NCBI GenBank assembly: GCA_019009955.1
Contig: CM032229.1
Span: forward strand, 144,751,501-144,815,500
DNA: 64,000 nt
Reading direction: 5' to 3'
From: Riptortus pedestris
Lineage: Eukaryota > Arthropoda > Insecta > Hemiptera > Alydidae
The notes beneath the pieces are model-generated. The model had not been told where the DNA came from. It did not search any database and saw only the letters and a list, made by a program, of their open reading frames with translations. Below are positions 10,328 through 22,086 of this stretch, piece by piece. The translations under genes were made by a program, and so were the position numbers. Position 1 is the stretch's first letter; each line of letters opens with the position of its first letter.

Positions 10328-10994
10328 TAACGCTCTAGCGGTCGTAATTTTTGATTGATCGTTACGAAACTCGATATTTAACCGTTTTATGTAAAAAGAC
10401 AGATCAAGTTCGTTAATGGCTGAAATTGGACTAGAGGGAAGGGGGGTTTAGAGGGGGGATTTTCGAAAATTCAAAATATCTCCGTTATTATGCATCGGAT
10501 CAAAAAATTGTATAGAACCAATCTTATTGCAAATTAAATTTACTATAAATATTGTTATATACATTTATTCTCTATCTTGAATAATAACCGAGATATTTGC
10601 ATTTTTATGAAGTCTGTGGTCGGGTATAGTTCGGATTAGGTCGGCCATTTTCGTCACTACTCGGCTCAGGTGGAAGCTTCTTCTAACCTTACCTGTCGTT
10701 TCTAACCTTACTTTACATTCGTTACTTTGTGAGATTTATGCAAATACGTTCTGTTCATCCGCCCCCTCCTTTTTTTTGTTCTTGGACTTCTAAAATTTGA
10801 GTTAGTAAAATATAAATTATTCTTATAATTCAGAAGTCGTTTCAGGTGGGAATTTATTTTAATTAAAAGATTTCTCATTACCGTTTGGATTTAATCGCCG
10901 TGGTATTGCGTTACCAGTATGCAGATCTCTCTATTGCAAAACTTCACATGGGAAATCTGCTTAGTTTACGCAGCCCCTGAGCGTGACGACTTTT

Positions 10995-11937
10995 CTACAT
11001 TCAGCAACAGATTAGTTTATATTTTAATCATAAGATACAAATAACAAAATCAAATGGATACAATATATATTATTTGTTCCTTCCTATTCACAGATCATTC
11101 GCTTCTAAAATGTAAATCTGGTTATTAATTAACAAAAAATAAATAAAACTATATAAAATTAAATACATTTAATAAGGCTCCGATGTCTTATCTAAAACAG
11201 TGTACTCTATTAATTATTTTTGTCAACAAGAATTATAAAATTTTATTTAAATAAATATTAAAGCTTACGGCGAAGAGGTTATTCATAATAATATAATGTT
11301 GTTAGGGCAGAATTCTTCTTTATTATTATTTATCCGTTCATCTATTTTTTATAGGGTTCTGAAAAGTATGCTTTATAGTTTGGCAGATGTGTTCGTCGGG
11401 TATAAATTCTTAAAAGCTAGATAAAAAAGTGAGCATTAGAACTAAATTAGCAAGGGAATAATAGTATAAATCCTGTACATATTACTTTTATATATAGAAT
11501 TGTAGAATTTCGCAAGTGCATATTTCCAGTCCACACTCTCTCTGTCTCCCTATCCATTTACCTGTTTGGCAATCATAGGGCAACACAAAAAACACCTGTA
11601 ATCCAGTTTTTATGTTACTCATTTAAATGCTGGCACCATTATTGACAATACACGAACCTTTCTCTTAAATCATTCCTTAATAGAAATAGAAATGATAATG
11701 ATTATAAATATGAGGTCAGACCCACATTATATATATATTTATGACCGCATGTCTCATTTGGGATTCTTCCGTTGGATCCCATCTTCAGTAGTACAAAATC
11801 CACTAACACACTATTTATGGAATCAAAGTAGAATAAAAAAAGAATTAAAAGAGTACATTCATTTTACCATACAGCAACGGCCGTGTACTTTAGGTATACG
11901 CCTAATAAGTTCAGACCTGTGAATTAATATAATTTTT
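10995..11937. other. AT-rich sequence, nothing recognised
   Basis: ORF 11692-11922 has no recognisable motif and lies on no repeat boundary. No other signal seen. Confidence 0.45.
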
Positions 11938-12130
11938 TGGAGGCTCGGGTTAGCTTTCGTCTTAATCTCACTTGGTTAACCTGGAGTCGTGAGTTCGGTT
12001 TTCACCTGGACCATAATAATTTATCTATTAAATAAAATCCTTAGTTCCGACTTGTCTAGGAAACGTTAGTAACCTGTAGATAACCCGTCACAATTTGCCT
12101 TAGTAACGAAATTGGATGTTAAATAACAAA
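11938..12130 (+). repeat. tRNA-derived SINE, near full length
   Basis: Begins GGAGGCTCGGGTTAGC, with TTAATCTCACTTGG and a B-box-like GAGTTCGGTTTTC. The body has TAAATAAAATCCTTAGT and AACCTGTAGATAACCCGTCA; the tail is TTGGATGTTAAATAAC. The next HINE starts immediately after this tail, so the HINE inserted at or near the SINE 3' end. Confidence 0.75.
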
Positions 12131-12817
12131 AGTCCGTCACGCAGGGGCTGTGTAAACTAAGCAGATTTCCCTCTTGAAGTTTAGTAATAGATAAATATAC
12201 ATACTGGTAACATAACAACACCGTGAATAAATTCAAACGGAAATAAGAAATGTTTCATCCAATTTCAATAACCTGCCGACAGGAAGCGTTGGTTAGAAAC
12301 GTAAACAAACGGGTCGGCCCGCCTCACGCCGGAAAGAAAAACAACAAATGAAATATATCAAAATATAACACATTAATTTTATTGAGAACTATTTACTATA
12401 TCTAGTACTGTAATTAATAATGAGTCAGAATAATTGTTATCTCAATCAATAATAGAAGAAGCTTCCGCCTGAGCCGAGAAATGACGAAGATGGCCGACAT
12501 AATCCGAACTATACCCCACCACAGACTTCATAAAAATGCAAATATCTCGGTTAGTATTCAAGATAGAGAATAAATGTATATAACAATATTTATATTACAT
12601 TTAATTTGCAATAAGATTGGTTCTATACAATTTTTCAATCCGACTTATATTAACGGAGATATATTTGAATTTTCGAAAATTCCCCCCTCTAAACACCCCC
12701 CTCCCACTGGTCCGATTTTGGCCATTAACGAACTCGATCTATCCTTTTGCATAAAACGCTTAAATATCGAGTTTGGTAACGATCAAACAAAAATTACGAA
12801 CTCTAGAGCGTTAACAG

Positions 12818-12887
<70 letters not shown>

Positions 12888-13004
12888 GAACGGACCTCAT
12901 TTTCGTCATCTGGGTAGGATCGATGGACATTTGAAGAAAATTTTCGAAAATCGCGTCATGAGTACGACCTCAATAGCTGATTTCCCTTAAGGGAAATCTG
13001 CTAA
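12131..13004 (+). mobile_element. HINE-like element, full length, 5' interior type C
   Basis: Complete copy of about 874 bp from AGTCCGTCACGCAGGGGCTG to the 3' hairpin and TGCTAA. The 5' interior (TACATACTGGTAACATAACA, then ATTTACTATATCTAGTACTG) differs from most copies and is shared with the copy at 48280. The AAATATCTCGGTTA / TAACGGAGATAT pair and C-tract are present. (TA)n runs 12822-12882, where the ORF reads (IY)n. It is longer than the roughly 670-bp type A copies because of its 5' interior. Confidence 0.85.
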
Positions 13005-13067
13005 AAACACAATACGTGTTATAAAACTACAATAAGTTAAATACACTTAATGTCAATAAAGTAAAAA

Positions 13068-13542
13068 GTCCGTCACGCAGGGGCTGCGTAAACTAAGCAG
13101 ATTTTCCACGTGAAGTTTTACAATAGAGAAATCTGCCTAGTAATAACCTATTCTCACGAGGACGAATAGTTAGTGACATGGCCACACTAGCGCTAGTGCG
13201 CTCGGCGGAAATCCCAAACATAGCCAACCACACTCACAATACAAATCCAAATATCTCGGTTAATATTAAAGATACAGAATAAATGTATAGAACAATATTT
13301 ACAGTAAATTTAATTTGCAATAAGATTGGTTCTATACAATTTTTTGATCCGACGTATGGTAACGGAGATATTTCGAATTTTCGAAAATCCCCCCTCTAAA
13401 CCCCCCCCCCCTCCCACTGGTTCGATTTTAGCCATTAACGAACTTGATCTTCCTTTTTACATAAAACGATTAAATTCCGAGTTTGGTAACGATCAAACAA
13501 AAATTGCGACCGCTAGAGCGTTAACAGACAAATATATATATA

Positions 13543-13609
<67 letters not shown>

Positions 13610-13733
13610 TTTTGAACGGACCTCATTTTCGTCATCTCCTGGGTAGGATCGATGGACATTTGAAGAAATTTTTCGAAACTCGCGTCATGAGTACGACCTC
13701 AATAGCTGATTTCCCTTAAGGGAAATCTGCTAA
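13068..13733 (+). mobile_element. HINE-like element, full length, type A
   Basis: Clean 666-bp copy only 63 bp after the previous one and in the same orientation. It carries the type A 5' interior (CTATTCACGAGGACGAATAG, CTCGGCGGAAATCC). A 12-13 base C-run lies near 13398-13411, with (TA)n at about 13533-13604. It ends with GATTTCCCTTAAGGGAAATC and TGCTAA. Flanks are A-rich on both sides. Confidence 0.9.
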
Positions 13734-14017
13734 AAAGAAAAAAATAAGATTGAAAGCAAGTCACATTCACACACTAAAACCTTTCGACCGAATTAATTAT
13801 TTATTTTTTTTTTTTTTTATTTGAGCAAATTTTTTTTTATATTTTATTTTGGACGCTCGTTCTCCCGCTTTTTTTGGCAGAAGCTGTAAACATCCAAACC
13901 GAGAGCTAAGCTTCAGTAGGCAAGAAATATTGGGTACCTTATATTTTTGGCAACAGAGTCATGAGATTTAGATGTCTTTAAGTGCAAATGCTGTTCTTGT
14001 GTGATACCTTACCATAA

Positions 14018-14609
14018 GTGGATTTCCCTGAAGGTAAATCAGCTATTCAGGTGGTACACATGATACGATTTCGAAAAAAGTCTGGGGCTGCCTTAACTTC
14101 CTTGCCCTAATTTTCTTCATGCGCCACGTATTTTCATTTACTCAATAAGTAAAAGTTCAATGAGACCAATATTTTGTATTTAATGAAATTCAACGTATGG
14201 TAGCCGAGATATTTCGAATTTTCCTGATTGCCGCTGTAAACTTTTCTCGTTGAAAATTTCATTTCCTAGAATTGTTCTATGTCTTGAACATTAATCGATT
14301 TTTTTTTAATATTCAGCCTTGATTAAACCGTCACTATTTGGCATCGCACTTTAGTAATACTCCAATATATTATGGAACGTCATATTCCAAGCTTAAATAC
14401 CCAATATTCTTTTTGGTAGGACTTTCCCAAATGGGATGCATGGCGAATACGTTGTGTTATTATGTCAACAATAACGACTTTATTGTATTATGTTTATCGG
14501 ATTTTTATTTGTAATTAGAGATTATATTATGGGATTAGATCAGTAGTATGCCATAACAGCAATTGGGAAATCTGCTTAATTTATGTGATCCCAGCGTGAC
14601 AGACTTTTA
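14018..14609 (-). mobile_element. Degenerate HINE-like copy
   Basis: The left edge has GATTTCCCTGAAGGTAAATC (a decayed 3' hairpin) followed by AGCTATTCAGGTGGTACACA. The right edge has GGGAAATCTGCTTAATTTAT and CAGCGTGACAGACTTTT, the reversed 5' end. The C-tract and (TA)n are lost, although GGTAGCCGAGATATTTCGAA remains at about 14198-14217. Confidence 0.6.
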
Positions 14610-16000
14610 TTTCGATATACTGATACCTTGCTGTAAGCATTGGTTTCTAAAGGATCACATTTTTCGTAGTTATATATTGGATGCATTCGACTTAGATAAA
14701 TAATATTTTTAAGAAATAAAAAGTCACTGTTAATATACTTGAACGACTTGAACTTGTAAATTAAATAAATCTGGACGATGAAGTTGGCTATCTAAAGCTT
14801 GAATATTGACCTCAGCATTAAAGCGGAGTGTATCTTGTAGTGAAGGTGAAAGGTACTTGCGTTTGTACCTTTCCTTTCTAGTGCTCGCAGCGGGTAGAAC
14901 TGGTCTCTCACAGCTGTTTAAATGCTGATAACCGTTTAATATTGTGATATACCTTATCACGAATCTGCTCCACATTGGTTATAAGCTCACGTTGAAGTCA
15001 ACCTAGGCACAAACGTCAACCTTTCCATGTTGAAATGATGCTGAATCAGTATTGATGTGTTTCCAGTTCGTATTGGACTGAAATTCGCACGAAACAGGAT
15101 ATCAAAAGAGTTATTTCAAATGAGGTGGGAATGCTGACCTTATTATGATACTGTAAGATATGCTAAGAGGCTTTTGTGAGTTATAATTCCATTGAAAGTC
15201 ACAACTAAATGTAATAATTCGTATCAATATTGGTTTTAAAGTGGCAAAGTGGTATTTGGAGCACAATCCAAACACCTGTAACTGAACAGTGAACTTTCCA
15301 CATTAATATGTCATGGAATCTTGGAATGCCTTCAACCATTCTATTAGTTCCACAATCGGTGCTTCATCAGTTGGTACACATTCAAATATATACTTCAGGT
15401 CGCGCAAATTTGATTGTCCTCATCCTCCTCTTTCTTGCTAGCCGGTATTATATATTATGATCCAGTCTTATCATAGAACTCGCCAAATTATCAACTGGGC
15501 TCTCATTCTATATTTTAATTCAATTTATATTTAAGAGAATACATTCCGACTACGATTGAAAGTAATTTAGCATCAATGTATTGTACAAGAGGTTTTTATA
15601 TTCTGGTGTAATTATTGTATTTATTTATCTAGTTTTATGTTATAAAATAGGGTTATTATTGAATTGAAGGATTATTAAATAGTTATTTTTTTGTATTATT
15701 AAAATTTTCTACAATTTATTTTTAATATTATGCAAGGCAGTTGAGGTTTTATAGCAGTTGTGAGCCAACAGGCCTTTATGATAATTCGCTGTGTAGAAAA
15801 CGGTTGTCGCTGAAATAAATCATTATTGTTCAATATGTGCCTTTTATTATTCATAAATACCTGTATTTCAGATTAATTATATACATTTGAAATGAAAAAG
15901 TTGACTAGAGCACTGAAAGGTTCAGCGGTACAACAAGCTACTCATTACGCACTATGAAAACGATAAAACCATTTACACGAGCTGCACGTATTTAAGAAAT
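14610..16000. other. No supported feature
   Basis: The minus-strand ORF at 14730-14975 has no family motif. The sequence is otherwise AT-rich and free of the repeat families found elsewhere in the window. Confidence 0.45.
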
Positions 16001-16001
16001 T

Positions 16002-16128
16002 TTAGCGTTGCCTTAAGGGAAACCAGCTATTGAGGTTGTACTCGTGACGAGATTCTTGAAACCTTTCTCAAATCTTCATCTATCGTAACTAATAGTTGAC
16101 GAAAATCAGGTCCGTTCAAAATTATATC

Positions 16129-16178
<50 letters not shown>

Positions 16179-16772
16179 CACTCTAGCTGAAGCAATGTTT
16201 GTTCGATCATTACCAAACTCGATATATAAGCATTTCATGGAAGAACTAATGTTCAAGTTCATTAATGTCTAATTTGTCTAATGTTTAAATTCGTTAATAT
16301 TCCGTAATAGTGGGCGTGTGGGAATCCCAAAATTCGAAATTCACCGTTTTTATACTTTGAATCGAAAAATTATATAGAACCAATCTTATTGAAAATGAAA
16401 TGTACTATAAATGTGGTTATATAATTCTATTCACTATCTTTTATACTAGCCGAGGTATTTAACTGTTTCATTCAACACTGAAGATTATATTAGTTAATGG
16501 CTAAATCAAGGATGAAATAGAGGAAAATTTAAAATATCTTCATTATCATGAGTCGAATCGGAAAATGTTTTATAAGGTCTTGATGCTCTCGTTCTATACA
16601 TTTGTTTGTTTGTATTAGCCGAGTTATTCATAAATCCATGTATTCAGCATTCAGTCAATCCCCACTTCTACTTATCAGAGTTTTATTTAGAAATAATAAA
16701 TAATCAACAGGGTATCATACCAAACAGAGGGATATCTGCTTAGTTTGTGCAGCATTTCTGAAGGACGTTTTA
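16002..16772 (-). mobile_element. HINE-like element, diverged but end to end
   Basis: The left edge is CCTTAAGGGAAACCAGCTAT and ATTGAGGTTGTACTCGTGAC; (TA)n spans about 16131-16173. The interior includes GATCATTACCAAACTCGATA. The right edge GGGATATCTGCTTAGTTTGT and CTGAAGGACGTTTTAG is the reversed 5' end. Many point changes indicate an older insertion. Confidence 0.75.
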
Positions 16773-16774
16773 GA

Positions 16775-17500
16775 TGCCTCTAGGCGCGAAAAGTCATCGA
16801 CTCTACTTCCTTGTAAGATGTAAAGGGAGTATTGTAGTTCCGAAAATCTGGTTTACAGATTTCAACATTGTTATGACTAGATTTGACGTGTCGTCTGCTT
16901 GTATGTACATATCTCACGTAACTAAGAAACGACTAGTCGTATAATATTTGAAATTTCATATATAAAGCCGTTATACAGCCTGTTTGTGCACCTTCTCTTT
17001 TGTTGAAATCGAATCAGGGGGAGGAGGAGGTTTAAAGATAGTTGGAAATAAAAAAAAATGTTATTTTTGTACCAATTTGTGATAAAAAAAAGGTTAACGA
17101 ACATGGTCTATAGAGCTGCACGACACGATTAAATATCAAGAGTGGTATTGGTTGATATTTTCGATTATAGATCCCAAAGTTGTACCTTTTCTTGTAAATA
17201 TCTGTTTGAGAAGCTGAAACATAACTGGTATGTTGCTTTATTAATATGAATAGATCCATCTGTAACATAATGGAAAACTCCTGACTGAGTTTTCAACTCT
17301 TCGTCTATAATTAGACAAAAAAATTTTGATATGGAAATTACTTAAAATTCGAACCAAAAGGAACGCCGACTCAACGACCTGATGGCCTAATGGCTCTACG
17401 AAGTGGACGGCTCTACGACTTCTATTTTCTGTCGAAGGGGATGGAATTGAAGTCCAGGGGAGCTTTAGTGACTCAGTTACTCAAAGAGAATATCGGTATT
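16775..17500. other. No supported feature
   Basis: Short minus-strand ORFs (16922-17268) have no recognisable content. A GGCTCTACGA motif occurs twice at 17391-17421 without further structure. Confidence 0.4.
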
Positions 17501-17519
17501 ACAAAAGTCTGAATACAAA

Positions 17520-18297
17520 TACTTAGTCAATTCTAAGTATATTTTTACTCTCCCAACCTTAAATCCCCCTCTTCTTGATCCGAAATCAATCATTAGGGAG
17601 TATGAGCTTTATTGTTTCATATAACGATTAAATAAGTAGAGAGGTATTGATCATATATGTATTGTCAAGCATAGAATCCAATGTGCTACTCTTTTCTGTA
17701 GATGTGAATGATTATGTGGTTAATGGTTAAGAGGTTGAAGAATAATTTGTATCTTACTTTAAGTGTTTGTATACTTCTATTTTTAACAGAAAGCTCTTGA
17801 CAGGTTTAAATTCTACATGTAAATTAGAAGAAAATTTAAATTGGTATTTATCTAAATGTACGACAACCAAAAGGGTGTCAATTCTAGAAGTTCTTGCATG
17901 GTAAAACTCCAATGATTTATTATTTAGGCTAGTAAGAAGAGGTGTCTTGATGTATCAAGTTCTTGCTAATATAAGAATAATAGGGGTTGGAGAAATGCAA
18001 ATATTTCAGTTATTACCTAAATGTGAGACCCACAAAAGAGCTTCGACTCTATGAGCCCTTACCTAATAACGTTAAATATCGAGTATGGAATTTATTAATA
18101 AAAAAATCATTTTGTCTAGAACGTAAAATCTTAAATGATATCACATTGAACATTTTGCTTATAGGGAACATGGTAAAAGTTCTATGAAAACCATATTTGG
18201 CATTTATGCTCAGAAGAACAGGTCTCATGATATATCAACCTCTTTTTAATATGAGATGAGTAGGAGTGGAGGTTTACAAATGGCAGGATACAAAAAA
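17520..18297 (+). mobile_element. Diverged HINE-like (type B interior) sequence, interrupted
   Basis: Pieces of the HINE type B interior are visible. 17555-17640 resembles the C/T tract and GATCCGAAATCAATCATT. 17993-18070 (AATGCAAATATTTCAGTTAT then ACCTAAATGTGAGACCCACA) also recurs at 19175-19246. 18225-18290 has GATGAGTAGGAGTGGAGGTT. The next HINE starts right after it, so this remnant is the target of that insertion. Boundaries are approximate. Confidence 0.45.
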
Positions 18298-19174
18298 CAA
18301 TCGTCAGGCAGGGTCTGCGTAAACCTATCAGATTTCCCATGTGCAGATGAAACACACTGATCTCATCTTACTATGTATTCTCTATTTCTAAGCAAAAATC
18401 CTATGAGTAGAAGTTGCGGTTTACCGTAGGACGAAAATGAGAATGTAAGAATACCTCTTTTGATATTTCAGCGACGAACGAGTTACGAGTTGATTGGAAA
18501 ACATGATCAAAACATGACTGGATCTATAATATTTTCTGATCCGACTACTAATAACAGAGATATTTTAAATTTTTTAATTCCTCTCTTCTAAACCCCCTAT
18601 TCCCGTCGTATTTCAACCACTAACGAATATGATTTTTAGTGATGAATGAAACGCTAATAATGTTCCGTTGAAAACAACGTTTGGTCTTCAAACTTGGAAT
18701 AACACGTATTCGCTTCTTGTTAACGTGCGATAACTAAAAGGAAGGGGGGTTTACTGAAACCAAAAAAAAAATGCAAATATATTTGTCAATATCTGAGATA
18801 GAAAAGTGGACAGAACAAAATTTTTAGAAATTAATTGTGCACCAAGATTTTTTTATATGCAGTTAATCGATCCGACTCATAATAACGAAAATATATTGAA
18901 TTTAAGATTTCACCCCCGGCTCTAAACCCAATCTTCCCCCGGACCAATTAGTTTTACTTTGGATTTTCAAGGAAAACATATATATGTATGTATGGAGTTT
19001 TGTAATGGTAAAACAAAACTTGCGACCGCTACAGTGGTAACAGACAAGTGTATGCAATAGTTTTGAACGGACGTCATTTTCGTCTTCTCCTAAGTAGGAT
19101 CAACAGACGTTTGTGGATTCTTTCCAAAATTGAAGAACCGCAATAGCTGATTTTCCTTAAGAGAAAACTACTAA
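18298..19174 (+). mobile_element. HINE-like element nested in a type B remnant
   Basis: The 5' end CGTCAGGCAGGGTCTGCG keeps the hairpin arms. It continues with CAGATTTCCC, the interior GTTACTAATAACAGAGATAT and TTGCGACCGCTACAGTGGTA, then AGTTTTGAACGGACGTCATT with almost no microsatellite, and ends TTTTCCTTAAGAGAAAACTA CTAA. The flanks rejoin as type B sequence: ...GATACAAAAAA before and AATGCAAATATCCCAGC after. The copy therefore sits inside another HINE. Confidence 0.7.
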
Positions 19175-19229
19175 AATGCAAATATCCCAGCTATTACTTA
19201 AATGTGCAGCGCACAAAAGAGCGTCTATA

Positions 19230-19560
19230 ATAGCTTACCTAACGGCTGAGGATGTGCTAGAAGCGGACTGTCTACAACATCTACCTCGTGGCGGTGTGGA
19301 TGAGGGGTGACGGGCTGAAGAGGCAGCCTGGAACCCAGATACTCTGGGTTGAGCCTCGTGTGCCAGACGTAGTTTGGCGGCCAAACCCTGCTGTACGGTG
19401 AAGACATCACAACTACCGGCTATGGCACATCACTATGGACTACTGTCTGCTCCTATCGGCAACCCTTCCACCTCCCCTAGCCTCCCCCGCTACCCCTGCA
19501 CAGCATCCCTTCTCCAGCTAGGCGTTCAGTAGCAGTCGATCTAGCAGCTGGGCTAGTAAC
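19230..19560. other. GC-rich patch of unknown origin
   Basis: About 330 bp clearly richer in G and C than the surroundings (GGCGGTGTGGATGAGGGGTG, CCACCTCCCCTAGCCTCCCC). Minus-strand ORF 19410-19225 includes SRVWPPNYVWHTRLNPEYLG. I do not recognise it. It could be the 5' region of a retrotransposon or a transferred gene fragment. No splice or promoter signals decide this. Confidence 0.3.
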
Positions 19561-20054
19561 ACTTTTCCCTTTAGCAATCTTGACGTATTCAAAATATTTG
19601 CAGGACTTTTAACTGATTTGCATTAAGGAGAATCTACTATTCTGGATCTAGTCTACATTAGAAGAAGTACCAATTATAATCATTTTCATTTATTTGACAT
19701 TTATCAAAGAAAGAATTATGGAATTTAGATAGGAAGAACTACTTCAAGATTGTAAGAGTTGAGCTTTAATAGTAAGGGGTGATTATTAATTATTTGATTC
19801 ACGTGAATTGTACTTTTTTCCTACTTAAAATGCTGTACAGATATTCAATTTTTATTTTTAAACACAATTTCCTCCACGTTGTATAGTGTTACCTACTATT
19901 TATTCTTTAGTTATAAGCACCAAATATTGATAATTACACAAAGTCATGGGTACGATTTGTATATGTAATTATGATTTTGGGGTTTGGCTATTTAAAGCGA
20001 TGAGAGAGCGTAATTACATGCTTTGATCAAGTTAAAATTAAAAAAATAAAATAT
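19561..20054. other. No supported feature
   Basis: AT-rich stretch with no recognisable repeat or exon. Confidence 0.45.
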
Positions 20055-20245
20055 ATAACCCACCTTTAATTATAAGTCTGTGTTGAGTTCGATTCTTACA
20101 TGGGCATATAGAAATTTATTTAGTGATGAATTCGTTAAATAAAATCTTTAGTACCACCCTGGCTAGAAAAGGATGGTAAGCTGTAGCCCTTCCCAATTAG
20201 CCACAGAATGAAAAACCTGACTTTAATGAATAAATAAAATATTAA
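20055..20245 (+). repeat. tRNA-derived SINE
   Basis: B-box GAGTTCGATTCTTACATGGG, body TTTATTTAGTGATGAATTCG TTAAATAAAATC, GTACCACCCTGGCTAGAAAAG and CCCAATTAGCC, tail GACTTTAATGAATAAATAAA. The A-box region is eroded. Confidence 0.7.
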
Positions 20246-20279
20246 GCCATCTTGATGCTTGGTAGAGAGAATATAATAT

Positions 20280-20379
20280 TGCACGACCTCATCTTTGTCG
20301 GTAAAGACCGTGCAGATAGAGAAAAGCAGACCATATAGATTGCTTGTGTTTAAGTATTATATTATGGTTCCAATAGTAA

Positions 20380-20470
<91 letters not shown>

Positions 20471-20578
20471 CGGACTTAGTTTGTGTTATCTCCCAGAAGG
20501 ATCACTGGATACGTTTTTCGAAAATCTATTCATGGTTACAACCATTACAGCTGACTTCCCTTATAGGGAATCTGCTAA
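20280..20578 (+). mobile_element. HINE-like 3' part with (TC)n(TA)n microsatellite
   Basis: The 3' block is clear: TAATTTTCAACGGACTTAGT, CTCCCAGAAGGATCACTGGA, TTTTTCGAAAATC, then GACTTCCCTTATAGGGAATC and TGCTAA at 20578. The microsatellite is compound, (TC)n at 20392-20415 then (TA)n at 20416-20461, unlike other copies. The 5' half is not recognisable. Confidence 0.65.
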
Positions 20579-20689
20579 AAACAACTATGGGAATTGTTTG
20601 TATACATTTAATTTATTAACGTCAATTATGCTTCCCGTCCGTATGGTTATTTTTTATGATACTAAAAGTAATTTGAGAGACTAGCCACG

Positions 20690-20795
20690 AGTTCGTCACT
20701 AAATCAATTTCCATTACCCCACCCAGAATCGTATTCACGTCTCTAAGTTTACCACAGCATAGGAGACTGCGAGTCGGAGTGCCCAATCACCTTCA
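20690..20795 (-). repeat. SINE fragment, degenerate
   Basis: GAGTTCGTCACTAAATCAAT, CCCCACCCAGAATCGTATTC and CTCTAAGTTTACCA line up with the SINE head and body read on the minus strand. Both ends are eroded. Confidence 0.45.
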
Positions 20796-20929
20796 AGTAA
20801 AGGACTTTAAAATGATCGAAGCATTGAATTACGTGCTCTCAGCATTTAAAATAGCTTATCTCTAAATAAAAACTACATGCAAAATGAATTATCAAAGTAA
20901 GTTAGCGAACGGCAGGGAATTCTGCCGTG

Positions 20930-21850
20930 CCTCTAACGGAGAATTTGAGTTTAAAATATCTTATTTCCTTTAAGCATTGTACGTCAGCCTTTCTTGATGT
21001 ATCGCAAGCTTTTGCGATTACAAGGTTTGCCATGACGGCTTACTCTATAAGCTCAAGCTACTCCTTCCCAGCACATTCTCCATTATACTTAGATCCTATC
21101 TTTCCAGCAGAAGTCCGCCAAGAAAATCAATACTAAGATTACTGATGCAGGAGTTCCCCAGGGCAGTGGCCTAAGACCACTACTGTATCTCATATACACA
21201 TTTGACATCCCTACATCGCAACAACTCTCCTGGCGACCTATGCAGATGACACAACAATCTTTTCATCCGATCTCGATCCTATTACTGTTTCGAAAAATCT
21301 CCAATTCCACTTAACCGAGATCGAAAAATGGTGCAATGCTTGGCGCATAAAGATTAACGAAAGTAAATTCACCATATCACTTTTGACAACATTTGGACTC
21401 CAGACTTACTTGGAAATCCCACATAACAATTAAAAGACAGGAACATAACAGATGATTCCGACAACTTTACGGACTTCTAAATAGAAAATCTCACTTGTCT
21501 ACAGTAAACAAACTAACAATATACAAGTTACTACTTAAACCAATATGGACATACGCAATAGAAGTGTAGGGTACAGCAATACCTTCGAACATCAGACGCA
21601 TCCAGACTTTCCAATCCAAAGCCCTGCGCACCACAGTAGATGCCTCATATTATGTTACAAACCACACCCTCCATAAAGATCTTAATATCCCATTTGTAGA
21701 GGACCTAATTCCCTTAAGATTCAGAAAATTCCACAGCAGTCTATCCAATTATCCTAATTGAGAAGTCCTAACCCTTTCCAGTACCTCTCACCCATATTCC
21801 CCTCCACGGCGCCTCAAGAGACAATGGGCCAGAGATCTCCTACAGAAGTG
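20930..21850 (+). pseudogene. Jockey-type LINE reverse transcriptase remnant
   Basis: Reverse transcriptase motifs of a non-LTR retrotransposon occur in order across shifted frames. TSAFLDVSQAF (20981-21013) is the motif with the first catalytic Asp. AGVPQGSGLRPLLYLIYTFD starts at about 21148. TYADDTTI (21236 onward) is the YADD catalytic box, followed by LTEIEKWCNAWRIKINESK. Later come TWKSHITIKRQ (about 21405), LTIYKLLLKPIWTYAIEV (about 21515-21568) and SNIRRIQTFQSKALR. This order and wording are characteristic of the Jockey clade. Frameshifts lie between motif A and GVPQG, before YADD and after the palm. The region between motif A and GVPQG is scrambled. No endonuclease domain or ORF1 is seen, so the copy is 5'-truncated and dead. 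Confidence 0.85.
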
Positions 21851-22061
21851 TAAAGTGAAGTGATAGCAGTGGCTATTTTCTTATCAAGTGCCATTCCTCC
21901 ATAGCTGTTGACTTCCTTGCCAGGCAGGGAGATGCTGATCCTCTCATTGTGGTGAAGGGGTGTGGCTTCTGTCGAGAGTGTTGGAGGACGACTGTATTGT
22001 ACATTCACATTACCAAATGCATTCATATACAGTCTGTAATATTCTTAATTATATAAAAAGA
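21851..22061. other. No supported feature
   Basis: Probable downstream continuation of the LINE remnant, but nothing diagnostic. The minus-strand ORF 22026-21814 overlaps its end and is not supported. Confidence 0.35.
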
Positions 22062-22086
22062 AATTCCCCTTAGGGAAATCTGCTAA
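22062..22086 (+). mobile_element. Isolated HINE 3' hairpin
   Basis: AAATTCCCCTTAGGGAAATC followed by TGCTAA is the HINE 3' terminus without its upstream block. It is probably the end of a copy whose body was deleted or replaced. Confidence 0.5.

Larger units (their letters stand above)
9191..10993 (-). mobile_element. HINE-like element split by a Helitron
   Basis: The 3' part occupies 9191-9340 (TTAGCAGATT, hairpin, then the conserved block to GTCCGTTCAAAATTATATA). The rest resumes at 10257: a (TA)n tract, TAACGCTCTAGCGGTCGTAA, GTTCGTTAATGGCTGAAATT, a long G-run (10440-10460), ATATCTCCGTTATTATGCAT, and finally AACTTCACATGGGAAATCTG with CGCAGCCCCTGAGCGTGACG at about 10950-10990. The two halves are in the same orientation and correct order, and the break falls inside the (TA)n microsatellite. 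Removing 9341-10255 restores a normal element of about 890 bp. Confidence 0.8.

Noticed and set aside
12574..13646. ORFs rich in (IY)n repeats at HINE microsatellites, here and in several other copies
   Set aside because: They are translations of (TA)n flanked by HINE sequence; the same peptide endings recur because the repeat recurs.
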